Shown here: positions 1-8,020 of the stretch, in pieces
Layout of the letters: each line of letters starts with the position of its first letter
How positions within the stretch are numbered: the stretch's first letter is position 1
Source: UBA6814 sp040753075
Lineage (GTDB): Bacteria; Desulfobacterota; Desulfovibrionia; Desulfovibrionales; Desulfovibrionaceae
Assembly (NCBI GenBank): GCA_040753075.1
Contig: JBFMHA010000011.1
Span: 1-64,000, forward strand
DNA length: 64,000 nt
Direction of reading: 5' to 3'
Translations under genes and position numbers: made by a program
Notes under the pieces: generated by a model
The model's input: the letters and a program-made list of their open reading frames with translations, nothing else
Told to the model about the DNA's origin: nothing
The model's database searches: none

Positions 1-84
1 CCCCCCGCTCCCCCCCCCCCCCCCCCCCCCCCGCCGCCCCCGGGGGGGGGGCGGGGGGGGCCCCCCCCCCCCCCCCCCCCCCCC
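1..84. repeat. C/G homopolymer tract
   Basis: The first 84 bases are almost pure C, then G, then C runs with a few interruptions. No gene is visible here. A run of this kind at position 1 is most simply a sequencing or assembly artefact at a contig end. A true G-quadruplex-forming or phase-variable tract cannot be excluded from sequence alone. Bases 85-184 hold nothing recognisable. Confidence 0.7.
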
Positions 85-184
85 GGCCGGGTTCAGTTCA
101 GCTTCGCCCCGGATGGCCCGGGATCTCCGCCGTTCGATGCCAACATGCCGATTTCATCCCAAAAACATTCGAATCTGACGCCAA

Positions 185-1348
185 CTACTTGCCGAGCCAG
201 TCGGCGCGGCGATCCAGGGTGGAGGTGGCCAGCTTCACCAGCTTGCCGCCCTGCACCTTGAACAGCACCGCGGCCATGTTGGGCCGGTGGTCGGTGGGCA
301 GGTAGGTGAGCGGCGGGGTCAGGCCCATGGGATCGTAGTCCTTCAGGGTCTCCACCGCGGCCTTGATGGACTCGCCGGTGAGGGGCCCCTTGGCCGCTGC
401 GCGCTTCATGCCCTCGGCCATGACCAGCATGGAGGCGAAGCCGCGGATGAAATGGGTCATCTTGGGCTCGTTGCTGGTGAGCGTGCGGATGAGGTCCAGT
501 CCCGGCCCGGGGTCGTTGTAGCTGGCCGAGCCCTGCAGGCCGATGGCCCCTTCGGCCGCGTCGCCCGCCAGCTTGAGGAGGTTCTCGTCGAGTCCCCAGA
601 TGTTGCTGAAGAACTGGGTCTTCATGCCCAGCTTCTTGGCGTCCTTGAGGATGACCGCTGCGGAGGCGGTGGTGCCGCCGATCCAGCAGTAGTCCGGGGC
701 CGCCTTCTGCACGGCCAGCAGCTGGGTGGTGGCGTCCATGGCCTTGAGGTCCACGTTCTCCTCGGCCACGATCTCGAAGCCCAGCTCCTTGGCGTAGTCC
801 TTGCCCGCGGCGATGGGGGACAGGCCATAGGGGTGGTTGGGGTAGATGAAGGCGATCTTGGGCGCGGCCGGGCCCTTGTGGTTGTCCTTGAGGTACTTGA
901 TGCCCGCGCGCATCATGGTGGAGTAGTCCGCGGCGATGAAGAAGTTGTAGGGCGCCTTGGCCGGATCGGTCAGGTGCGCGGAGTACGACGCGGAGAAGGT
1001 GGGAATCTTGTCCTTGGCCACGAACTGGACCAGGGCCTCGGTGTCGCCGGTGCCCCAGCCCTGGAGGGCCACGATGCCCTGGCTGATGAAGTTCTTGTAG
1101 GCGGCCAGGGCCTGCTGCACGTTGTAGGCGTAGTCCACCTGGATGAGCTCCAGATCCTTGCCGGCCACGCCGCCCTGGCTGTTGAGCCAGGCCCCGGCGG
1201 CCTTGACGCCCTCGGCGTAGGGCCGGCCCACGTCCGAGGTGGGGCCTGACAGGTCGGAGAGCACCCCGACCTTGACCACGTCCTTGCTCCACGCCGCGGC
1301 GGGCGCGAGCAGCGCCGCCATCGTCAGCACCATCAGGAACTTTTTCAT
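185..1348 (-). CDS. livK: Branched-chain amino acid type ABC transporter, periplasmic binding protein
   Basis: 387 residues. A Sec signal peptide (MKKFLMVLTMAALLAPAAAWS) is followed by a type I periplasmic binding fold of the Leu/Ile/Val-binding family, opening with VKVGVLSDLSGPTSDVG. It would capture the substrate outside the inner membrane and deliver it to the LivHM permease. The start is supported by an AAGGGGG ribosome site. It is the last gene of the transporter operon visible here, 37 bases after livM. An acyl-CoA ligase in the same operon suggests that the ligand may be an organic or aromatic acid rather than an amino acid. Family assignment is firm; the substrate is inference. Confidence 0.9.
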   Translation of the reverse strand: MKKFLMVLTMAALLAPAAAWSKDVVKVGVLSDLSGPTSDVGRPYAEGVKAAGAWLNSQGGVAGKDLELIQVDYAYNVQQALAAYKNFISQGIVALQGWGTGDTEALVQFVAKDKIPTFSASYSAHLTDPAKAPYNFFIAADYSTMMRAGIKYLKDNHKGPAAPKIAFIYPNHPYGLSPIAAGKDYAKELGFEIVAEENVDLKAMDATTQLLAVQKAAPDYCWIGGTTASAAVILKDAKKLGMKTQFFSNIWGLDENLLKLAGDAAEGAIGLQGSASYNDPGPGLDLIRTLTSNEPKMTHFIRGFASMLVMAEGMKRAAAKGPLTGESIKAAVETLKDYDPMGLTPPLTYLPTDHRPNMAAVLFKVQGGKLVKLATSTLDRRADWLGK

Positions 1349-1385
1349 ACCTTCAACCCCCTTTGATGATTGCCCGGAGGAATAT

Positions 1386-2432
1386 CTAGTGGGCGAACGG
1401 ATACAGCTTCCAGTACGCCTTCACCAGCCGCCAGCGGTGGGCCAGCCCTTCGGGCTCGAAAATCAGGAAGAGCACCAGGGTCAGGCCGAATATGCCTTCC
1501 TTCATGGCCAGGAAATAGGTGGCCATGTCCGGGAACACGCTGGAAAGATTCATCGAAACCGCGGACAGGACCTCGGGCAGCAGGGTGATGAACACCGCGC
1601 CGAACACCGCGCCCTGCACGCTGCCCAGGCCGCCGATGATGATCATGGCCAGGAAGCTGATGGACTGCCCGATGCCGAACTGCTCCGGGGTGATGTACAT
1701 GGTGTAGTGGCCCCACAGGCCGCCGGCGATGCCGGCCAGGAAGGAGCTGACCCCGAAGGCGCGCAGCTTGTAGGTGAAGAGGTTCACCCCCACGATCTCG
1801 GCCGAGAGGTAGTAGTCGCGGATGGCCACGAAGGCCCGGCCGGGACGGGTGCGCATGAGGTTGGTCACGGCCAGGGTGCACAGGGTGGCCACGGCCATGA
1901 TGAGGTAGAACATGCGCTCGTCGCCCAGGAACGTGACGCCGAGGATCTCGGGCGGGGCCACGGCCACCCCGGCCAGGCCGCCGGTGACCGCGTCCCAGTG
2001 CAGGAAGAGGTATTCCAGGATGAGCTGGGCGGCCAGGGTGGCGATGGCCAGGTAGATGCCCTTCAGGCGCAGGGACGGCAGGCCGAAGATCATGCCCACC
2101 ACCGCGGCCGCGCCGCCGCCGGCCAGGAGCGCCAGGACGAAGGGCAGGCCGGCCTTGGCGGCCAGGGCCGCCCCGTAGGCCCCCACGCCCACGAACGCCC
2201 CGTGCCCCAGGGATATCTGGCCGCAGACCCCGGTGAGCAGGTTCAGGGACACCGCGGCGATGACCGCGATGCCCATGAGGTTCAGGACCGAGAGGTGGTA
2301 GGTGTTGAGGAACAGCGGACAGACCGCCAGGGCCAGGAAGAAGACCGTGAGGCAGAGCTTCTGGAAACGGCTCGGAAAGACCGCGTCCTCGGCCCGGTAG
2401 GAGGTGTGGAACAGTCCGCACTTGCCGCTCAT
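1386..2432 (-). CDS. livM: Branched-chain type ABC transporter permease LivM
   Basis: 348 residues with about nine or ten hydrophobic segments and the LivM signature region around NLLTGVCGQISLGHGAFVGV. It forms the inner-membrane channel together with LivH. An N-terminal extension of about 30 residues (MSGKCGLFHTSYRAEDAVFP) precedes the first membrane segment. It starts 3 bases after the livH stop, which indicates translational coupling in one operon. Length and motifs are usual for the family. Confidence 0.9.
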   Translation of the reverse strand: MSGKCGLFHTSYRAEDAVFPSRFQKLCLTVFFLALAVCPLFLNTYHLSVLNLMGIAVIAAVSLNLLTGVCGQISLGHGAFVGVGAYGAALAAKAGLPFVLALLAGGGAAAVVGMIFGLPSLRLKGIYLAIATLAAQLILEYLFLHWDAVTGGLAGVAVAPPEILGVTFLGDERMFYLIMAVATLCTLAVTNLMRTRPGRAFVAIRDYYLSAEIVGVNLFTYKLRAFGVSSFLAGIAGGLWGHYTMYITPEQFGIGQSISFLAMIIIGGLGSVQGAVFGAVFITLLPEVLSAVSMNLSSVFPDMATYFLAMKEGIFGLTLVLFLIFEPEGLAHRWRLVKAYWKLYPFAH

Positions 2433-2435
2433 GCC

Positions 2436-3323
2436 CTACACCCTCTCGATTTCCTTGGTTCCGAAGAACCCGTAGGGCTTGACCATGAGGATCACCACCA
2501 GGATGACGAAGGCCGCCACCTCGCGGAACCCGCCCAGGCCCAGGAGGTCCTTGGCCAAGCCCTCGCACACGTTCTCCAGCACCCCGATGACCAGGCCGCC
2601 CAGGGCCGCCCCGAGCAGGCTGTCCAGGCCGCCCAAGATCACCGCGGGGAAGACCTTGAGGCCCAGATGGCCGAGCTGGGAGTTGATGCCGTTGATGTTG
2701 CCCAGGATCACCCCTCCGATGGAGGACACCACCGCGGCGATGCACCAGGACAGGGCGAAGATGTTCTTGATGCCGATGCCCATGCTGGCCGCGGCCATCT
2801 GGTCGAAGGCCGTGGCCCGCATGGCGATGCCGATGGACGAGAACTTGAAGAAGGCCGAGAAGATGAGGAACAGCACCAGGGACAGGATGAAGGCCGCCAC
2901 GTACACCGGGGCCACGGGCAGGCCCATGATGAAGAAGGGCTCGTGGGGCAGCACCTCGGGGAAGACCTGTATCTGGGTGCCCCAGAACACCTGCACCAGG
3001 GACTTGAGCACCGACGACAGGCCGACCGTGACCATGATGACGCTGATGATGGGCTCGCCGATGAGGGGCCGCAGCACCAGGCGTTCGATGGCCATGCCCA
3101 GGACCACGGAGAAGACCAGGGTCATGAGGAAGGACGCCAGGAAGGGCAGCCCGGCCTGCACCGTGAGGGAGAAGCAGATGTAGGCCCCCACCATGACCAG
3201 CTCGCCCTGGGCGAAGTTGACCACCTTGGTGGCCTTGTAGATGATCACGAAGCCCAGGGCCACCAGGCTGTAGATGGAGCCCACCACCAGGCCGTTGATC
3301 ACCAGTTGCAGATAGTATTCCAT
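2436..3323 (-). CDS. livH: Branched-chain type ABC transporter permease LivH
   Basis: 295 residues, a polytopic inner-membrane protein. The N-terminus MEYYLQLVINGLVVGSIYSL and the motif KVVNFAQGELVMVGAYI are typical of LivH. It pairs with LivM to form the translocation pathway. It lies 12 bases after the acyl-CoA ligase stop and 3 bases before livM, so it is part of the same minus-strand operon. Confidence 0.92.
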   Translation of the reverse strand: MEYYLQLVINGLVVGSIYSLVALGFVIIYKATKVVNFAQGELVMVGAYICFSLTVQAGLPFLASFLMTLVFSVVLGMAIERLVLRPLIGEPIISVIMVTVGLSSVLKSLVQVFWGTQIQVFPEVLPHEPFFIMGLPVAPVYVAAFILSLVLFLIFSAFFKFSSIGIAMRATAFDQMAAASMGIGIKNIFALSWCIAAVVSSIGGVILGNINGINSQLGHLGLKVFPAVILGGLDSLLGAALGGLVIGVLENVCEGLAKDLLGLGGFREVAAFVILVVILMVKPYGFFGTKEIERV

Positions 3324-3335
3324 CAGTCCCTTCCC

Positions 3336-5225
3336 TTATTCCACGTCCATGATGCGCAGGGTCCCGCACATCTCCCGGCTGCGGCCGTCCTGGTAGAGGA
3401 TGCAGGCCCGGACCTCCACCTGCACCGCGGCCGAGTACAGGGCGTCGATCACGGCCCCGTAGCGCTCGCCCACCACCTGGCGGCGCACCTTGCGGGTGCG
3501 GGTCAGTTCGCCGTCGTCCGCGTCCAGCTCCTTGAAGAGCAGGGTGAAGCGGCTCACCCTGGTCTCCTCCGGCAGGGTGGCGTTGATGCGCCGCACCTCG
3601 CCGGCCAGGAGGTCGTAGACCTCGGGCTTGGCCGCCAGGTCCTGGTAGGTGGTGTAGGTGATGAGCTTGGACTCGGCCCAGCGGCCCACGATCTCGCCGT
3701 CGATGCACACGATGGCGGTGATGCGGTCCCGGCCCTGCCCCAGCACCACGGCCTCGCGCACGTAAGGCGAGAACTTGAGCTTGTTCTCCATGAACTGGGG
3801 CGAGAACCGGACGCCGTCGGCCAGGTGCATCACGTCCTTGAGCCGGTCGATGACCACCAGCTGGCCGTTGTCCTTGAAGTAGCCCGCGTCGCCCGAGCGC
3901 AGCCAGCCGTCCGTGATGGTCTCGGCCGTGGCCTTCTCGTTCTTGTAGTAGCCCAGGAACACCGCCGGGCTCCTGGACAGGATCTCGCCCTCGCCGGAGA
4001 TCATGATCTCGGTCTGGGCGATGGGCTCGCCCACGGTGTCGAAATCGATGGCCCCGTCGCGGTGGATGCAGGAGATGCCGGCGATCTCGGTCTGGCCGTA
4101 GATCTGCTTCAGGTTCACGCCCATGGCGTGGAAGAAGCGGAAGGTGTCCGGCCCCAGGGCCGCGCCGCCGGTGGAGGCGCTGCGCAGGTTGGTGAAGCCC
4201 AGCCGGTCGCGCAGGGCGCGGAACAGGCCCCAGTCCGCCAGCCTGTACTTGAGGCGCAGGCCCAGGCCCGGGGAGCGTCCGGCCAGCACCGCGTCGGCGC
4301 GGGCGTGGCCCCAGGGCAGGAAGATGTTGTACAGGAGCCGCTTGAGCGGCGTGGTCTCCATGATCTTGACCTGGACCTTGGCGGCCAGGTTCTCCCAAAC
4401 CCGGGGCGGGGAGAAGATCAGGTGCGGCCCGATCTCGCGGGTGTCGGCCTGCACCGTGTCCGGCTCCTCGGGAAAATTCACGGTGAACCCGAAGAGCAGC
4501 GCCGAGGCCACGGCCATCATCTGCTCGCCCATCCAGGCCAGGGGCAGGAAGGACACGAACTCGTCGGTGCGGCGCTTGGGGTCGGCCAGGCCCAGGTTGT
4601 GGGCCATGGCCAGGAGGTTGCGGTGGCTGAGCATGGCCAGCTTGGGCCGGCCGGTGGTGCCCGAGGTGGTGGCGATGAGGCAGGGGTCGTCGGGGCTGAG
4701 CTCCGCCACCCAGGCGGCGAAGTCCCCGGCCTTGTCCTTGCCCATCTCCTGCACCGCGGTGAAGTCGTAGAGCCCGTCCTCCTGGTAGGCGGCCAGGCCC
4801 TTGGAGTCGTGGTACACCACGTACTTGAGGTCGGGGAGGCCGGGCCGCAGGGTGAGTATCTTGTCCACCTGCTCCTGGTCCTCGGCCACCACCATGCGCG
4901 CCCGGGCCAGTTCGAAGATGTAGCCCACCTCGTCCGGGGTGGCGTCCTGGTAGAGGCCCAGGGCGATGCCGCCGAGAGACTGGATGGCCAGTTCGGCCCA
5001 CAGCCATTCGGGCCGGTTGTCGCCGATGAGGATGATGATGTCGCCCCTGCCGAAGCCCAGGGCCTTGAGGCCTCCGGCGAACTCGGCGGTGCGGCGCAGG
5101 TACTCGGCCCAGGAGCAGGGCTGCCACACGCCCCACTCCTTCTCGCGCAGGGCGGTGCGCCTGCCCTGGGCCGCGGCCTGGTCCAGGAGCAGCTTGGGGA
5201 GGGTGGTGTCGAAGGCTGCGGTCAT
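3336..5225 (-). CDS. AMP-binding acyl-CoA ligase (long-chain/aryl type)
   Basis: 629 residues of the adenylate-forming (ANL) superfamily, which activates a carboxylic acid with ATP and CoA to an acyl-CoA. The phosphate-binding motif TTSGTTGRPKLAMLSH lies near residue 185, YGQTEIAG near residue 380, and GWLRSGDAGYFKDNGQLVVIDRLKD is the hinge region. The length matches long-chain acyl-CoA synthetases of the FadD15 type. It sits between livG and livH with gaps of 3 and 12 bases, so uptake and CoA activation are probably coupled. The substrate (fatty, aryl or branched acid) cannot be told from sequence. Confidence 0.88.
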   Translation of the reverse strand: MTAAFDTTLPKLLLDQAAAQGRRTALREKEWGVWQPCSWAEYLRRTAEFAGGLKALGFGRGDIIILIGDNRPEWLWAELAIQSLGGIALGLYQDATPDEVGYIFELARARMVVAEDQEQVDKILTLRPGLPDLKYVVYHDSKGLAAYQEDGLYDFTAVQEMGKDKAGDFAAWVAELSPDDPCLIATTSGTTGRPKLAMLSHRNLLAMAHNLGLADPKRRTDEFVSFLPLAWMGEQMMAVASALLFGFTVNFPEEPDTVQADTREIGPHLIFSPPRVWENLAAKVQVKIMETTPLKRLLYNIFLPWGHARADAVLAGRSPGLGLRLKYRLADWGLFRALRDRLGFTNLRSASTGGAALGPDTFRFFHAMGVNLKQIYGQTEIAGISCIHRDGAIDFDTVGEPIAQTEIMISGEGEILSRSPAVFLGYYKNEKATAETITDGWLRSGDAGYFKDNGQLVVIDRLKDVMHLADGVRFSPQFMENKLKFSPYVREAVVLGQGRDRITAIVCIDGEIVGRWAESKLITYTTYQDLAAKPEVYDLLAGEVRRINATLPEETRVSRFTLLFKELDADDGELTRTRKVRRQVVGERYGAVIDALYSAAVQVEVRACILYQDGRSREMCGTLRIMDVE

Positions 5226-5228
5226 GTC

Positions 5229-6011
5229 CTAGCGCCCCTTGTACACCATGTCTTCGCTGCCCAGGTAGGCGGCCACCACCGCGGGGTCCTGCTGCACCTC
5301 GGCCGGAGGGCCCGCGGCCAGGACCTGGCCGAAGTCCAGCACCACCACCTGGTCCGAGAGGTCCATGACCACGCCCATGTCGTGCTCCACCAGGAGCACG
5401 GTGATCCCCCACTCCTCGTTGATGTCCAGGATGTAGCGGGCCATGTCCTCGGTCTCTTCCAGGTTCATGCCGGCCATGGGCTCGTCCAGGAGGATGAGCC
5501 GGGGCTCGGCGGCCAGGGCCCGGCCCAGCTCCACCCGCTTCTGCACCCCGTAGGGCAGCCGGCCCGCGGGCTGGCGCCGGTAGGGGGACAGGCCCAGGAA
5601 GTCGATGACGTCCTCCACCCGGCGGCGGTGGGCGTCCTCGGACCGGCGGGCCTTGCCGAAATAGAACATGGCCGCGAGCAGGCCGTAGTCCAGGCGGCGG
5701 TGCCGGCCCACCAGGAGGTTGTCCAGCACCGACAGGCCCCGGAACAGGGCGATGTTCTGGAAGGTGCGGGACAGGCCCAGGGCGGTGCGGGCGTGGGCGG
5801 GCAGGCCCAGGAGCGGCTGGCCGGCCAGGCTGATGGTCCCGGAGTCCGGGGTGTACCGGCCGCTCACGCAGTTGAGCATGCTGGTCTTGCCCGCGCCGTT
5901 GGGACCGATGAGGGAGGTGATGGAGCCCTCCTCCACCGTGAAGCCCACGGAGAGCAGGGCGGCCAGGCCACGGAAGGTCAGTGTGACGTTCTCGACTTCG
6001 AGCAGCGGCAT
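5229..6011 (-). CDS. livG: Branched-chain type ABC transporter ATP-binding protein LivG
   Basis: 260 residues. Walker A is GPNGAGKTS, the signature region is LPYGVQKRVELGRAL and Walker B is LILLDEPMAG, followed by the LivG-type extension LVEHDMGVVMDLSDQVVVLDFG. It hydrolyses ATP to power the LivHM permease. It is the second gene of the operon, 46 bases after the CBS-ACT gene. The partner ATPase LivF is not in the window; it would be expected beyond livK, where the sequence begins with a homopolymer artefact. Confidence 0.92.
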   Translation of the reverse strand: MPLLEVENVTLTFRGLAALLSVGFTVEEGSITSLIGPNGAGKTSMLNCVSGRYTPDSGTISLAGQPLLGLPAHARTALGLSRTFQNIALFRGLSVLDNLLVGRHRRLDYGLLAAMFYFGKARRSEDAHRRRVEDVIDFLGLSPYRRQPAGRLPYGVQKRVELGRALAAEPRLILLDEPMAGMNLEETEDMARYILDINEEWGITVLLVEHDMGVVMDLSDQVVVLDFGQVLAAGPPAEVQQDPAVVAAYLGSEDMVYKGR

Positions 6012-6057
6012 TCTGATGTCGGGGTTGCGGATTCCAGAAGGTCTGCCGTAGGGCGCG

Positions 6058-6717
6058 CTAGCGCCAATCGGCCTCGAAGGTCTCCGGCCCCACCATGCGG
6101 TAGCCCAGGGACTCCAGTTCCTTGACCACGGGCGACGGGTCGGCGGTCTTGATCCGGAACACCACCAGCCGCCGGGTGTCGTGGAAGAAGGTGCTCGTGG
6201 AGATGATGCTCATGCCGAGCCTGGCGATGATGCCCGAGACCTCGTGGATGACCCCGGAGCGATCCTCCACCTCGAAGGCGATGCGCGAGCCGCCCAGACG
6301 CAGGCCCATCTCCTCCACCAGGACTTCGAGCATCACCGTCCGGTTGATGTAGCCCAGGAGGTGCTGCTTCCTGTCCACCACCGCCACCCCGGCCAGGTTG
6401 TCGCGGTCCATGATGTCCGCGCACTCCTCGATCTCCATGTGCGGGGGAACGGTCGTCAGGTCCTTGCGCATGATCTCCTTCACCTTGAGCTTGGTGAGGA
6501 GGTAGTTGATCTCGTGGCGGGAGAGGCTGGTGGCCCGCGAGGGCAGGGCCTCGGCAGTGTCCTCCCGGTTCACGTAGCCCACCAGCCGGTCGCCCTCGAT
6601 CACCAGGATCATCCACAGCCGGTGCTGCTCCATGAGCTTCTCGGCGTCGATCACCAGGGAGTCCGGGGTGACGGTGGGGAACTGACTGCGCTTGAGCATC
6701 TTCAGGCCGACGTACAT
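6058..6717 (-). CDS. CBS-pair plus ACT domain protein
   Basis: 219 residues from the start chosen here (MYVGLKMLKRSQFPTV), which has AAGGGGTG five bases upstream. An upstream ATG at 6738 is less likely. Two CBS repeats (about residues 8-60 and 75-130) are followed by an ACT domain (about 140-215, beginning GGSRIAFEVEDRSGVIHEV). CBS pairs bind adenine nucleotides and ACT domains bind small ligands such as amino acids, so this is probably a ligand-sensing regulator of the transporter operon it heads. Orthologues at the head of liv operons are common in Desulfovibrio-type genomes (recollection). Its partner is unknown. Confidence 0.8.
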   Translation of the reverse strand: MYVGLKMLKRSQFPTVTPDSLVIDAEKLMEQHRLWMILVIEGDRLVGYVNREDTAEALPSRATSLSRHEINYLLTKLKVKEIMRKDLTTVPPHMEIEECADIMDRDNLAGVAVVDRKQHLLGYINRTVMLEVLVEEMGLRLGGSRIAFEVEDRSGVIHEVSGIIARLGMSIISTSTFFHDTRRLVVFRIKTADPSPVVKELESLGYRMVGPETFEADWR

Positions 6718-6759
6718 GCAACACCCCTTTGCGCACACATGCGCGCAATGTGTCCGAGG

Positions 6760-6765
6760 ATTGTA
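6760..6765 (-). promoter_or_regulatory. Possible -10 box of the liv operon
   Basis: On the minus strand TACAAT lies about 43 bases before the CBS-ACT start, in the only AT-rich patch of the divergent region to hypA. No good -35 hexamer is visible at 16-18 bases, so the call rests on the -10 alone. Confidence 0.3.
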
Positions 6766-6966
6766 AAAATATCAGCAAGATTTCCGTGAACGGACGAAAC
6801 CCGGCCGTGACCGGCGGAACCCCTGCGGCCTGGCGGGCCCGCCGGCGGCAGGGCGGAAGAAACCCCGACTTTCTAAACCACGGGCCATGGAAGCCGTCAA
6901 GGGGAAGGGCCGGTCCCGGCCCGGAGTCTGGACGGGACGGGCGTTTTTCTTTATGCACGGAAACCC

Positions 6967-7323
6967 ATGCATGAGATGTCCATTGCCCAGAGCCTCATCG
7001 GCATCGTCCAACAGGAGATGGCCAAGCACGGGGTCACCCGGCTGGTCAGCGTGCGGGTGCGCCACGGCGCCCTGGCCGCGGTGGTCCCCCACGCCCTGGA
7101 GTTCGCCTGGCAGGCCCTGACCCAGGACTCCTCCCTGGCCGGCGCGCGGCTGGACATGGAGGAGGTCCCGGTGCGGCTGCGCTGCTCCTCCTGCAGTCAG
7201 GAGTTCGCGCCCGAGGACTGCGACCGGCTGCTGCTCATCCCCTGCCCCGCCTGCGGCGAGGACCTGGGGCACGAGGTGCTGGAGGGCAAGGAGCTCTACA
7301 TCGAGAACCTCGAGGCCGAATGA
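6967..7323 (+). CDS. hypA: Hydrogenase maturation nickel chaperone HypA
   Basis: 118 residues. The N-terminus MHEMSIAQSL is the Ni-binding end (His2) of the HypA family. The zinc site is two Cys pairs, CSSC and CPAC, around residues 74-99. HypA works with HypB in delivering nickel to NiFe hydrogenase precursors in the cytoplasm. It is followed by hypB after 19 bases and by an Mrp-type ATPase 3 bases later, forming a metallocluster maturation operon. Confidence 0.95.
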   Translation: MHEMSIAQSLIGIVQQEMAKHGVTRLVSVRVRHGALAAVVPHALEFAWQALTQDSSLAGARLDMEEVPVRLRCSSCSQEFAPEDCDRLLLIPCPACGEDLGHEVLEGKELYIENLEAE

Positions 7324-7342
7324 GGCCGCCACCGGAGAACCC

Positions 7343-8017
7343 ATGAAGATACCCGTGGTCCGCAACATCCTGGAAGCCAACGACCGCATCGCCGAGGAGC
7401 TGCGCAAGCGCTTCCTCGTGCAGCGCATCCTGGTGCTCAACCTCATCAGCTCGCCCGGCTCGGGCAAGACCTCCACCCTGGAGCGGACCCTGACCGACCT
7501 GAAGGACGAGTTCAAGATGGCGGTCATCGAGGGCGACATCACCACCGACAACGACGCCCGGAGGGTGGCGGCCACCGGCGCCCAGGCCGTGCAGATCAAC
7601 ACCGACGGGGCCTGCCACCTGGACAGCGTCATGGTCCTGGAGGCCCTGAACACCATGGACCTCACGGGCCTGGACATCCTTTTCGTGGAGAACGTGGGCA
7701 ACCTGGTCTGCCCGGCGGAGTTCACCGTGGGCGAGGACGCCAAGGTGGCCCTGCTCTCGGTGGCCGAGGGCGACGACAAGCCGGAGAAGTACCCCCTGCT
7801 CTTCGCCGAGGCCCAGGTCATGCTGCTCAACAAGGTGGACCTGCTGCCCTACGTGGACTTCGACCTGGACAGGGCCGCCCGCCACGCCCGGGCCCTGAAC
7901 AAGGACATCGAGGTGTTCCCCATCTCCTGCCGCACCCGCGACGGCCTGGACGCCTGGTACGACTGGCTCCGCGCCGCGGTGAAGGCCAAGAAGGCCAGCG
8001 CGAAGAAGGAGGAGTAG
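7343..8017 (+). CDS. hypB: Hydrogenase nickel incorporation GTPase HypB
   Basis: 224 residues, a SIMIBI-class GTPase. The P-loop is SSPGSGKTS near residue 36, with EGDITTDNDARRV and NKVDLLPY as further nucleotide motifs. It lacks the His-rich N-terminal nickel store found in some HypB proteins, so it is the short form. It supplies energy for nickel insertion with HypA. A short Lys-rich tail (KAKKASAKKEE) ends the protein. Confidence 0.95.
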   Translation: MKIPVVRNILEANDRIAEELRKRFLVQRILVLNLISSPGSGKTSTLERTLTDLKDEFKMAVIEGDITTDNDARRVAATGAQAVQINTDGACHLDSVMVLEALNTMDLTGLDILFVENVGNLVCPAEFTVGEDAKVALLSVAEGDDKPEKYPLLFAEAQVMLLNKVDLLPYVDFDLDRAARHARALNKDIEVFPISCRTRDGLDAWYDWLRAAVKAKKASAKKEE

Positions 8018-8020
8018 ACC

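Noticed and set aside
1239..6125. Very long open frame on the plus strand opposite the liv operon
   Set aside because: It is His/Gln/Gly-rich antisense reading of GC-rich genes; the minus-strand frames have recognisable domains throughout.
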